Below, piece after piece: positions 26,435 through 39,059 of a stretch of 64,000 bases of DNA; position 1 is the first letter of the stretch; each line of letters starts with the position of its first letter. The notes under the pieces were generated by a model, which made no database searches, was not told the DNA's origin, and saw only the letters and a program-made list of their open reading frames with translations. The DNA is from Liolophura sinensis. Lineage: Eukaryota > Mollusca > Polyplacophora > Chitonida > Chitonidae. The stretch is taken from the NCBI RefSeq assembly GCF_032854445.1, contig NW_027017987.1, positions 91,657-155,656 on the forward strand, given 5' to 3'. A program made the position numbers and the translations under genes.

Positions 26435-29400
26435 GTGCCCAGCAACGGCTCTTACTCCATGGAAACCAGGGAAATTTGCAATTTTTCAACAGCTGCCGAT
26501 GCCTGGCTCAATTCCTCATCTTTGGCACCTTATTAATGTGGGTCTGTGGTCAGTTGTACTTTTTACATCAGACTGTATCAAGTACCTTGTGTTTTTTTAT
26601 GTACAAATGGTGTGGTTTTTCTACTCGTAGATAAAGATAATGAGATTGTCTTGGACTTAGAAGTAAGACAATTGCTGGGTGAGTTAAATGGGCTTAGCCC
26701 AAACATTTGACGTCTTCTGGGCTACGAAGGGCACATAACTAATAGTCAAAAGTTAAATAGAGTAAGACCAGTCGCGATGGTACATAGTACAGTGTAGCCG
26801 ATTTCAATTAACAAAAAGACCAGGCAAAAATGCAAAGTGGAAAAACTGTTCAGTGCTGCTGGTAAGTCTCTAATCCGACGTATTTTGTGACGAGAATCGA
26901 ATGGTGCAAACCGCGTTGCTCTCCGACCAATACGTTTGGCTGTAGCGACAATTCAATGATCATTGATGTCATAATCACGTGCCCAGCAACGGCTCTTACT
27001 CCATGGAAACCAGGGAAATTTGCAATTTTTCAACAGTTGCCGATGCCTGGCTCAATTCCCGCATCTTTTGGCAACCTTATTAATGTGGGTCTGTGGGTCA
27101 GTTGTACTTTTTACATCAGACTGTATCAAGTACCTTGTGTTTTTTTATGTACAAATGGTGTGGTTTTTCTACTCGTAGATAAAGACAATGAGATTGTCTT
27201 GGACTTAGAAGTAAGACAATTGCTGGGTGAGTTAAATGGGCTTAGCCCAAAGATTTGAGGTCTTCTGGGCTACCGAAGGGCACATAACTTATAGTCAAAA
27301 GTTAAATATATTAATGACCAGTCGCGATGGTACATAGTACAGTGTAGCCGATTTCAATTAACAAAAAGACCAGGCAAAAATGCAAAAGTGGAAAAACTGT
27401 TCCAGTGCTGCTGGTAAGAGGCTAATCCGACGTATTTTGTGACGAGAAATCGAATGGTGCAAACCGCGTTGCTCTCCGACCAATAATTTTGGCTGTAGCG
27501 ACAATTGAATGATCATTGATGTCATAATCACGTGCCCAGCAACGGCTCTTACTCCATTTAAACCAGGGAAATTTGCAATTTTTCAACAGGTGCCGATGCC
27601 TGGCTCAATTCGCATCTTTTGGCACCTTATTAATGTGGGTCTGTGGTCAGTTGTACTTTTTTACAGCAGACTGTATCAAGTACCTTGTGTTTTTTATGTA
27701 CAAATGGTGTGGTTTTTCTACACGTAGATAAAGACATTGAGATTGTCTTGGACTTAGAAGTAAGACAATTGCTGGGTGAGTTAAATGGGCTTAGCCCAAA
27801 CATTTGACGTCTTCTGGGCTACCGAAGGGCACATAACTTATAGTCAAAAGTTGAATATAGTAATGACCAGTCGCGATGGTACATAGTACAGTGTAGCCGA
27901 TTTCAATTAACAAAAGACCAGGCAAAAATGCAAAAGTGGAAAAACTGTTCCAGTGCTGCTGGTAAGAGCTAATCCGACGTATTTTGTGACGAGAAGTCGA
28001 ATGGTGCAAACCGCGTTGCTCTCCGACCAATACTTTTGGCTGTAGCGACAATTGAATGATCATTGATGTCATAATCACGTGCCCAGCAACGGCTCTTACT
28101 CCATGTAAACCAAGGAAATTTGCAATTTTTCAAACAGCTTGCCGATGCCTGGCTCAATTCCGCATCTTTTGGCACCTTATTAATGTGGGCCTGTGGTCAG
28201 TTGTACTTTTTAACAGCAGACTGTATCAAGTACCTTGTGTTTTATATGTACAAATGGTGTGGTTTTTCTACACGTAGATAAAGACATTGAGATTGTCTTG
28301 GACTTAGAAGTAAGACAATTGCTGGGTGAGTTAAATGGGCTTAGCCCAAAGATTTGACGTCTTCTGGGCTACCGAAGGGCACATAACTTATAGTCAAAAG
28401 TTAAATATATTAATGACCAGTCGCGATGGTACATAGTACAGTGTAGCCGATTTCAATTAACAAAAAGACCAGGCAAAAATGCAAAGTGGAAAAACTGTTC
28501 CAGTGCTGCTGGTAAGAGGCTAATCCGACGTATTTTGTGACGAGAAATCGAATGGTGCAAACCGCGTTGCTCTCCGACCAATATTTTGGCTGTAGCGACA
28601 ATTGAATGATCATTGATGTCATAATCACGTGCCCAGCAACGGCTCTTACTCCATTTAAACCAGGAAAATTTGCAATTTTTCAACAGGTGCCGATGCCTGG
28701 CTCAATTCCGCATCTTTTGGCACCTTATTAATGTGGGTCTGTGGTCAGTTGTACTTTTTACAGCAGACTGTATCAAGTACCTTGTGTTTTTTATGTACAA
28801 ATGGTGTGGTTTTTCTACACGTAGATAAAGACATTGAGATTGTCTTGGACTTAGAAGTAAGACAATTGCTGGGTGAGTTAAATGGGCTTAGCCCAAACAT
28901 TTGACGTCTTCTGGGCTACCGAAGGGCACATAACTTATAGTCAAAAGTTGAATATAGTAATGACCAGTCGCGATGGTACATAGTACAGTGTAGCCGATTT
29001 CAATTAACAAAAAGACCAGGCAAAAATGCAAAAGTGGAAAAACTGTTCCAGTGCTGCTGGTAAGAGGCTAATCCGACGTATTTTGTGACGAGAAGTCGAA
29101 TGGTGCAAACCGCGTTGCTCTCCGACCAATACTTTTGGCTGTAGCGACAATTGAATGATCATTGATGTCATAATCACGTGCCCAGCAACGGCTCTTACTC
29201 CATGGAAACCAGGGAAATTTGCAATTTTTCAACAGCTGCCGATGCCTGGCTCAATTCCGCATCTTTTGGCACCTTATTAATGTGGGCCTGTGGTCAGTTG
29301 TACTTTTTACAGCAGACTGTATCAAGTACCTTGTGTTTTATATGTACAAATGGTGTGGTTTTTCTACACGTAGATAAAGACATTGAGATTGTCTTGGACT

Positions 29401-29726
29401 TAGAAGTAAGACAATTGCTGGGTGAGTTCAATGGGCTTAGCCCAAAGATTTGACGTCTTCTGGGCTACCGATGGGCAGATAACTTATAGTCAAAAGTTGA
29501 ATATAGTAATGACCAGTCGCGATGGTACATAGTACAGTGTAGCCGATTTCAATTAACAAAAAGACCAGGCAAAAATGCAAAAGTGGAAAAACTGTTCCAG
29601 TGCTGCTGGTAAGAGGCTAATCCGACGTATTTTGTGACGAGAAATCGAATGGTGCAAACCGCGTTGCTCTCCGACCAATACGTTTGGCTGTAGCGACAAT
29701 TGAATAATCATTGATGTCATAATCAC
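26435..29726 (+). repeat. Units M49-M54 (45 units upstream of M94-M99)
   Basis: Anchors: 26435, 26979, 27532, 28079, 28629, 29178. M49 has attccTCatctttggc (one T fewer) and gtaagTCTCtaatcc. M50 has the gaGgtcttctggg and aaataTATTaatg tail. M51 and M53 have ccaTTTaaacc with cagGtgcc. M52 has ccatgTaaacc with ttttATAtg. M54 ends with ccgaTgggcaGataac. The same series occurs in M94-M99 at 51137-54430. Indels are frequent from 26.7 to 28.7 kb, for example aatagagtaagacc at about 26760 and ggcAAcc near 27071. Confidence 0.87.
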
Positions 29727-32471
29727 GTGCCCAGCAACGGCTCTTACTCCATGGAAACCAGGGAAATTTGCAATTTTTCAACAGTTGCCGATGCCTGGCT
29801 CAATTCCGCATCTTGTGGCACCTTATTAATGTGGGTCTGTGGTCAGTTGTACTTTTTACAGCAGACTGTATCAAGTACCTTGTGTTTTTTATGTACAAAT
29901 GGTGTGGTTTTTCTACACGTAGATAAAGACAATGAGATTGTCTTGGACTTAGAAGTAAGACAATTGCTGGGTGAGTTAAATGGCCTTGGCCCAAAGATTT
30001 GACGTCTTCTGGGCTACCGAAGGGCACATAACTTATAGTCAAAAGTTGAATATAGTAATGACCATTCGCGATGGTACATAGTACAGTGTAGCCGATTTCA
30101 ATTAACAAAAAGACCAGGCAAAAATGCAAAAGTGGAAAAACTGTTCCAGTGCTGCTGGTAAGAGGCTAATCCGACGTATTTTGTGACGAGAAATCGAATG
30201 GTGCAAACCGCGTTGCTCTCCGACCAATACGTTTGGCTGTAGCGACAATTGAATGATCATTGATGTCATAATCACGTGCCCAGCAACGGCTCTTACTCCA
30301 TGGAAACCAGGGAAATTTGCAATTTTTCAACAGTTTCCGATGCCTGGCTCAATTCCGCATCTTTTGGCACCTTATTAATGTGGGCCTGTGGTCAGTTGTA
30401 CTTTTTACATCAGACTGTATCAAGTACCTTGTGTTTTTTATGTACAAATGGTGTGGTTTTTCTACACGTAGATAAAGACAATGAGATTGTCTTGGACTTA
30501 GAAGTAAGACAATTGCTGGGTGAGTTAAATGGGCTTAGCCCAAAGATTTGAGGTCTTCTGGGCTACCGAAGGGCACATAACTTATAGTCAAAAGTTAAAT
30601 ATATTAATGACCAGTCGCGATGGTACATAGTACAGTGTAGCCGATTTCAATTAACAAAAAGACCAGGCAAAAATGCAAAAGTGGAAAAACTGTTCCAGTG
30701 CTGCTGGTAAGAGGCTAATCCGACGTATTTTGTGACGAGAAATCGAATGGTGCAAACCGCGTTGCTCTCCGACCAATACATTTGGCTGTAGCGACAATTC
30801 ATTGATCATTGATGTCATAATCACGTGCCCAGCAACGGCTCTTACTCCATGGAAACCAGGGAAATTTGCAATTTTTCAACAGTTGCCGATGCCTGGCTCA
30901 ATTCCGCTTCTTTTGGCACCTTATTAATGTGGGTCTGTGGTCAGTTGTACTTTTTACAGCAGACTGTATCAAGTACCTTGTGTTTTTTATGTACAAATGG
31001 TGTGGTTTTTCTCCACGTAGATAAAGACATTGAGATTGTCTTGGACTTAGAAGTAAGACAATTGCTGGGTGAGTTAAATGGCCTTAGCCAAAAGATTTGA
31101 GGTCTTCTGGGCTATCGAAGGGCACATAACTTATAGTCAAAAGTTAAATATATTAATGACCACTCGCAATGGTACATAGTACAGTGTAGCCGATTTCAAT
31201 TAACAAAAAGACCAGGCAAAAATGCAAAAGTGGAAAAACTGTTCCAGTGCTGCTGGTAAGAGGCTAATCCGACGTATTTTGTGACGAGAAATCGAATGGT
31301 GCAAACCGCGTTGCTCTCCGACCAATAATTTTGGCTGTAGCGACAATTCAATGATCATTGATGTCATAATCAGGTGCCCAGCAACGGCTCTTACTCCATG
31401 GAAACCAGGGAAATTTGCAATTTTTCAACAGCTGCCGATGCCTGGCTCAATTCCGCATCTTTTGGCACCTTATTAATGTGGGTCTGTGGTCAGTTGTACT
31501 TTTTACAGCAGACTGTATCAAGTACCTTGTGTTTTTTATGTACAAATGGTGTGGTTTTTCTACACGTAGATAAAGACATTGAGATTGTCTTGGACTTAGA
31601 AGTAAGACAATTGCTGGGTGAGTTAAATGGGCTTAGCCCAAAGATTTGACGTCTTCTGGGCTACCGAAGGGCAGATAACTTATAGTCAAAAGTTGAATAT
31701 AGTAATGACCAGTCGCGATGGTACATAGTACAGTGTAGCCGATTTCAATTAACAAAAAGACCAGGCAAAAATGCAAAAGTGGAAAAACTGTTCCAGTGCT
31801 GCTGGTAAGAGGCTAATCCGACGTATTTTGTGACGAGAAATCGAATGGTGCAAACCCCGTTGCTCTCCGACCAACAATTTTGGCTGTAGCGACAATTGAA
31901 TGATCATTGATGTCATAATCACGTGCCCAGCAACGGCTCTTACTCCATGTAAACCAGGGAAATTTGCAATTTTTCAACAGCTGCCGATGCCTGGCTCAAT
32001 TCCGCATCTTTTGGCACCTTATCAATGTGGGCCTGTGGTCAGTTGTACTTTTTACAGCAGACTGTATCAAGTACCTTGTGTTTTATATGTACAAATGGTG
32101 TGGTTTTTCTACACGTAGATAAAGACAATGAGATTGTCTTGGACTTAGAAGTAAAACATTTGCTGGGTGAGTTAAATGCGCTTAGCCAAAAGATTTGACG
32201 TCTTCTGGGCTACCGAAGGGCACATAACTTATAGTCAAAAGTTGAATATAGTAATAACCAGTCGCGATGGTACATAGTACAGTGTAGCCGATTTCAATTA
32301 ACAAAAAGACCAGGCAAAAATGCAAAAGTGGAAAAACTGTTCCAGTGCTGCTGGTAAGAGGCTAATCCGACGTATTTTGTGACGAGAAATCGAATGGTGC
32401 AAACCGCGTTGCTCTCCGACCAATACGTTTGGCTGTAGCGACATTTCATTGATCATTGATGTCATAATCAC
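29727..32471 (+). repeat. 6-unit block, older copy (M55-M59, part of M60)
   Basis: Anchors: 29727, 30276, 30825, 31374, 31923. The order is: gaaTAAtcattg/ttGTggc; cagTTTccgatgcCtgg with catcag; caataCAtttgg with caattcaTTgatc; caGgtgcccagc with gggcaGataac; aaaccCcgttg with ccaaCaattttgg, atgTaaacc and aaacaTTtgctgg; then gacaTTtcattg with ttcTacag in M60. This order is reproduced at 54431-57725 and again at 57726-61021. M55 lies 24,704 bp (45 units) before M100. Confidence 0.87.
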
Positions 32472-33743
32472 GTGCCCAGCAACGGCTCTTACTCCATGGA
32501 AACCAGGGAAATTTGCAATTTTTCTACAGTTGCCGATGCCTGGCTCAATTCCGCTTCTTTTGGCACCTTATTAATGTGGGTCTGTGGTCAGTTGTACTTT
32601 TTACAGCAGACTGTATCAAGTACCTTGTGTTTTTTATGTACAAATGGTGTGGTTTTTCTACACGTAGATAAAGACATTGAGATTGTCTTGGACTTAGAAG
32701 TAAGACAATTGCTGGGTGAGTTAAATGGGCTTAGCCCAAAGATTTGACGTCTTCTGGGCTACCGAAGGGCAGATAACTTATATTCAAAAGTTGAATATAG
32801 TAATGACCAGTCGCGATGGTACATAGTACAGTGTAGCCGATTTCAATTAACAAAAAGACCAGGCAAAAATGCAAAAGTGGAAAAACTGTTCCAGTGCTGC
32901 TGGTAAGAGGCTAATCCGACGTATTTTGTGACGAGAAATCGAATGGTGCAAACCCCGTTGCTCTCCGACCAACAATTTTGGCTGTAGCGACAATTGAATG
33001 ATCATTGATGTCATAATCACGTGCCCAGCAACGGCTCTTACTCCATGTAAACCAGGGAAATTTGCAATTTTTCAACAGCTGCCGATGCCTGGCTCAATTC
33101 CGCATCTTTTGGCACCTTATCAATGTGGGCCTGTGGTCAGTTGTACTTTTTACAGCAGACTGTATCAAGTACCTTGTGTTTTATATGTACAAATGGTGTG
33201 GTTTTTCTACACGTAGATAAAGACAATGAGATTGTCTTGGACTTAGAAGTAAAACATTTGCTGGGTGAGTTAAATGCGCTTAGCCAAAAGATTTGACGTC
33301 TTCTGGGCTACCGAAGGGCACATAACTTATAGTCAAAAGTTGAATATAGTAATAACCAGTCGCGATGGTACATAGTACAGTGTAGCCGATTTCAATTAAC
33401 AAAAAGACCAGGCAAAAATGCAAAAGTGGAAAAACTGTTCCAGTGCTGCTGGTAAGAGGCTAATCCGACGTATTTTGTGACGAGAAATCGAATGGTGCAA
33501 ACCGCGTTGCTCTCCGACCAATACGTTTGGCTGTAGCGACATTTCATTGATCATTGATGTCATAATCACGTGCCCAGCAACGGCTCTTACTCCATGGAAA
33601 CCAGGGAAATTTGCAATTTTTCTACAGTTGCCGATGCCTGGCTCAATTCCGCTTCTTTTGGCACCTTATTAATGTGGGTCTGTGGTCAGTTGTACTTTTT
33701 ACAGCAGACTGTATCAAGTACCTTGTGTTTTTTATGTACAAAT
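31457..33743 (+). repeat. Recent 2-unit (1098-bp) tandem duplication
   Basis: The stretch from inside M58 to inside M60 recurs from inside M60 to inside M62, shifted by 1098 bp. Shared rare markers are aaaccCcgttg with ccaaCaattttgg, ccttatCaatg, aaacaTTtgctgg, gtaatAacc, gacaTTtcattg and ttcTacag. The only internal difference I noticed is tatagtc in one copy and tataTtc in the other (about 32782). M60 begins like M62 (gcTTc at 32555) and ends like M58 (ggtGTgg at about 32648, gggcaGataac), so the exchange point lies between these two sites. Confidence 0.85.
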
Positions 33744-36314
33744 GGTCTGGTTTTTCTACACGTAGATAAAGACATTGAGATTGTCTTGGACTTAGAAGTA
33801 AGACAATTGCTGGGTGAGTTAAATGGGCTTAGCAAAAAGTTTTGAGGTCTTCTGGGCTATCGAAGGGCACATAACTTATAGTCAAAACTTGAATATAGTA
33901 ATGACCTGTCGCGATGGTACATAGTACAGTGTAGCCGATTTCAATTAAGAAAAAGACCAGGCAAAAATGCAAAAGTGGAAAAACTGTTCCAGTGCTACTG
34001 GTAAGAGGCTAATCCGACGTATTTTGTGACGAGAAATCGAATGGTGCAAACCGCGTTGCTCTCCGACCAATACGTTTGGCTGTAGCGACAATTCAATGAT
34101 CATTGATGTCATAATCACATGCGTAGCAACGGCTCTTACTCCATGGAAACCAGAAAAATTTGCAATTTTTCAACAGTTGCCGATGCCTGGCTCAATTCCG
34201 CATCTTGTGGCACCTTATTAATGTGGGTCTGTGGTCAGTTGTACTTTTTACAGCAGACTGTATCAAGTACCTTGTGTTTTTTATGTACAAATGGTGTGGT
34301 TTTTCTACACGTAGATAAAGACAATGAGATTGTCTTGGACTTAGAAGTAAGACAATTGCTGGGTGAGTTAAATGGGCTTAGTTGAAAGATTTGACGTCTT
34401 CTGGGCTACCGAAGGGCACATAACTTATAGTCAAATTTTGAATATAGTAATGACCATTCGCGATGGTACATAGTACTGTGTAGCCGATTTCAATTAACAA
34501 AAAGACCAGGCAAAAATGCAAAAGTGGAAAAACTGTTCCAGTGCTGCTGGTAAGAGGCTAATCCGACGTATTTTGTGACGAGAAATCGAATGGTGCAAAC
34601 CGCGTTGCTCTCCGACCAATACGTTTGGCTGTAGCGACAATTCAATGATCATTGATGTCATAATCACGTGCCCAGCAACGGCTCTTACTCCATGGAAACC
34701 AGGGAAATTTGCAATTTTTCAACAGTTGCCGATGCCTGGCTCAATTCCGCTTCTTTTGGCACCTTATTAATGTGGGTCTGTGGTCAGTTGTACTTTTTAC
34801 AGCAGACTGTATCAAGTACCTTGTGTTTTTTATGTACAAATGGTGTGGTTTTTCTACTCGTAGATAAAGACATTGAGATTGTCTTGGACTTAGAAGTAAG
34901 ACAATTGCTGGGTGAGTTAAATGCGTTTAGCCAAAAGATTTGACGTCTTCTGATCTACCGAAGGGCACATAACTTATAGTCAAAAGTTGAATATAGTAAT
35001 GACCAGTCGCGATGGTACATAGTACAGTGTAGCCGATTTCAATTAACAAAAAGACCAGGGAAAAATGCAAAAGTGGAAAAACTGTTCCAGTGCTGCTGAT
35101 AAGAGGCTAATCCGACGTATTTTGTGACGAGAAATCGAATGGTGCAAACCGCGTTGGTCTCCGACCAATACTTTTGGCTGTAGCGACAATTCAATGATCA
35201 TTCATGTCATAATCACGTGCCCAGCAACGGCTCTTACTCCATGGAAACCAGGGAAATTTGCAATTTTTCAACAGTTGCCGATGCCTGGCTCAATTCCGCT
35301 TCTTTTGGCACCTTATTAATGTGGGTCTGTGGTCAGTTGTACTTTTTACATCAGACTGTATCAAGTACCTTGTGTTTATTATGTACAAATGGTGTGGTTT
35401 TTCTACTCGTAGATAAGGACAATGAGATTGTCTTGGACTTAGAAGTAAGACAATTGCTGGGTGAGTTAAATGGGCTTAGCAAAAAGATTTGACGTCTTCT
35501 GGGCTACCGAAGGGCACATAACTTATAGTCAAAAGTTAAATATAGTAATGACCAGTGGCGATGGTACATAGTACAGTGTAGCCGATTTCAATTAACAAAA
35601 AGACCAGGCAAAAATGCAAAAGTGGAAAAACTGTTCCAGTGCTGCTGGTAAGAGGCTAATCCGACGTATTTTGTGACGAGAAATCGAATGGTGCAAACCG
35701 CGTTGCTCTCCGACCAATAATTTTGGCTGTAGCGACAATTGAATGATCATTGATGTCATAATCACGTGCCCAGCAACGGCTCTTACTCCATGGAAACCAG
35801 GGAAATTTGCAATTTTTCAACAGCTGCCGATGCCTGGCTCAATTCCGCATCTTTTGGCACCTTATTAATGTGGGTCTGTGGTCAGTTGTACTTTTTACAG
35901 CAGACTGTATCAAGTACCTTGTGTTTTTTATGTACAAATGGTGTGGTTTTTCTACACGTAGATAAAGACATTGAGATTGTCTTGGACTTAGAAGTAAGAC
36001 AATTGCTGGGTGAGTTAAATGGGCTTAGCCCAAAGATTTGACGTCTTCTGGGCTACCGAAGGGCAGATAACTTATAGTCAAAAGTTGAATATAGTAATGA
36101 CCAGTCGCGATGGTACATAGTACAGTGTAGCCGATTTCAATTAACAAAAAGACGAGGCAAAAATGCAAAAGTGGAAAAACTGTTCCAGTGCTGCTGGTAA
36201 GAGGCTAATCCGACGTATTTTGTGACGAGAAATCGAATGGTGCAAACCGCGTTGCTCTCCGACCAATACGTTTGGCTGTAGCGACAATTCAATGATCATT
36301 GATGTCATAATCAC
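33570..36314 (+). repeat. Units M62-M66, 5-unit block relatives
   Basis: Anchors: 33570, 34119, 34668, 35217, 35766, all 549 bp apart. M63-M65 correspond to M67-M69 and M72-M74. M63 has acatgcg, gttgaaag with caaaTTTTg and gtacTgtgtag. M64 has ctgATctaccg, ccaggGaaaa and ctgATaag. M65 has ttggtctcc upstream, tttATTatg, gcAAaaag and cagtGGcg. M66 differs from M70: it has gggcaGataac and gacGaggc, like M58 and M103. So a shorter relative of the later 5-unit block sits here. Confidence 0.85.
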
Positions 36315-39059
36315 ATGCGTAGCAACGGCTCTTACTCCATGGAAACCAGAAAAATTTGCAATTTTTCAACAGTTGCCGATGCCTGGCTCAATTCCGCATC
36401 TTTTGGCACCTTATTAATGTGGGTCTGTGGTCAGTTGTACTTTTTACAGCAGACTGTATCAAGTACCTTGTGTTTTTTATGTACAAATGGTGTGGTTTTT
36501 CTACACGTAGATAAAGACAATGAGATTGTCTTGGACTTAGAAGTAAGACAATTGCTGGGTGAGTTAAATGGGCTTAGTTGAAAGATTTGACGTCTTCTGG
36601 GCTACCGAAGGGCACATAACTTATAGTCAAATTTTGAATATAGTAATGACCATTCGCGATGGTACATAGTACTGTGTAGCCGATTTCAATTAACAAAAAG
36701 ACCAGGCAAAAATGCAAAAGTGGAAAAACTGTTCCAGTGCTGCTGGTAAGAGGCTAATCCGACGTATTTTGTGACGAGAAATCGAATGGTGCAAACCGCG
36801 TTGCTCTCCGACCAATACGTTTGGCTGTAGCGACAATTCAATGATCATTGATGTCATAATCACGTGCCCAGCAACGGCTCTTACTCCATGGAAACCAGGG
36901 AAATTTGCAATTTTTCAACAGTTGCCGATGCCTGGCTCAATTCCGCTTCTTTTGGCACCTTATTAATGTGGGTCTGTGGTCAGTTGTACTTTTTACAGCA
37001 GACTGTATCAAGTACCTTGTGTTTTTTATGTACAAATGGTGTGGTTTTTCTACTCGTAGATAAAGACATTGAGATTGTCTTGGACTTAGAAGTAAGACAA
37101 TTGCTGGGTGAGTTAAATGCGCTGAGCCAAAAGATTTGACGTCTTCTGATCTACCGAAGGGCACATAACTTATAGTCAAAAGTTGAATATAGTAATGACC
37201 AGTCGCGATGGTACATAGTACAGTGTAGCCGATTTCAATTAACAAAAAGACCAGGGAAAAATGCAAAAGTGGAAAAACTGTTCCAGTGCTGCTGATAAGA
37301 GGCTAATCCGACGTATTTTGTGACGAGAAATCGAATGGTGCAAACCGCGTTGGTCTCCGACCAATACTTTTGGCTGTAGCGACAATTCAATGATCATTGA
37401 TGTCATAATCACGTGCCCAGCAACGGCTCTTACTCCATGGAAACCAGGGAAATTTGCAATTTTTCAACAGTTGCCGATGCCTGGCTCAATTCCGCATCTT
37501 TTGGCACCTTATTAATGTGGGTCTGTGGTCAGTTGTACTTTTTACATCAGACTGTATCAAGTACCTTGTGTTTATTATGTACAAATGGTGTGGTTTTTCT
37601 ACACGTAGATAAGGACAATGAGATTGTCTTGGACTTAGAAGTAAGACAATTGCTGGGTGAGTTAAATGGGCTTAGCAAAAAGATTTGACGTCTTCTGGGC
37701 TACCGAAGGGCACATAACTTATAGTCAAAAGTTAAATATAGTAATGACCAGTGGCGATGGTACATAGTACAGTGTAGCCGATTTCAATTAACAAAAAGAC
37801 CAGGCAAAAATGCAAAAGTGGAAAAACTGTTCCAGTGCTGCTGGTAAGAGGCTAATCCGACGTATTTTGTGACGAGAAATCGAATGGTGCAAACCGCGTT
37901 GCTCTCCGACCAATACGTTTGGCTGTAGCGACAATTCAATGATCATTCATGTCATAATCACGTGCCCAGCAACGGCTCTTACTCCATGGAAACCAGGGAA
38001 ATTTGCAATTTTTCAACAGTTGCCGATGCCTGGCTCAATTCCGCTTCTTTTGGCACCTTATTAATGTGGGTCTGTGGTCAGTCGTACTTTTTACATCAGA
38101 CTGTATCAAGTACCTTGTGTTTATTATGTACAAATGGTGTGGTTTTTCTACTCGTAGATAAAGACAATGAGATTGTCTTGGACTTAGAAGTAAGACAATT
38201 GCTGGGTGAGTTAAATGGGCTTAGTTGAAAGATTTGACGTCTTCTGGGCTACCGAAGGGCACATAACTAATAGTCAAAAGTTAAATAGAGTAATGACCTA
38301 TCGCGATGGTACATAGTACAGTGTAGCCGATTTCAATTAACAAAAAGACCAGGCAAAAATGCAAAAGTGGAAAAACTGTTCCAGTGCTGCTGGTAAGAGG
38401 CTAATCCGACGTATTTTGTGACGAGAAATCGAATGGTGCAAACCGCGTTGCTCTCCGACCAATACGTTTGGCTGTAGCGACAATTCAATGATCATTGATG
38501 TCATAATCACGTGCCCAGCAACGGCTCTTACTCCATGGAAACCAGGGAAATTTGCAATTTTTCAACAGTTGCCGATGCCTGGCTCAATTCCGCTTCTTTT
38601 GGCACCTTATTAATGTGGGTCTGTGGTCAGTTGTACTTTTTACAGCAGACTGTATCAAGTACCTTGTGTTTTTTATGTACAAATGGTGTGGTTTTTCTCC
38701 ACGTAGATAAAGACATTGAGATTGTCTTGGACTTAGAAGTAAGACAATTACTGGGTGAGTTAAATGGGCTTAGCCCAAACATTTGACGTCTTCTGGGCTA
38801 CCAAAGGGCAGATAACTTATAGTCAAAAGTTGAATATAGTAATGACCAGTCGCGATGGTACATAGTACAGTGTAGCCGATTTCAACTAACAAAAAGACCA
38901 GGCAAAAATGCAAAAGTGGAAAAACTGTTCCAGTGCTGCTGGTAAGAGGCTAATCCGACGTATTTTGTGACGAGAAATCGAATGGTGCAAACCGCGTTGC
39001 TCTCCGACCAATACGTTTGGCTGTAGCGACAATTCAATGATCATTGATGTCATAATCAC
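36315..39059 (+). repeat. 5-unit higher-order block, copy 1 (M67-M71)
   Basis: Anchors 36315, 36864, 37413, 37962 and 38511, exactly 549 bp apart. Distinctive markers in order are gtacTgtgtag in M67; ctgATctaccg, ccaggGaaaa and ctgATaag in M68; ttggtctcc upstream of M69 with tttATTatg and gcAAaaag; cagtCgtac and gaccTATcgcg in M70; caattActggg, ctaccAaaggg and ttcaaCtaac in M71. All are repeated 2745 bp later. Confidence 0.92.
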
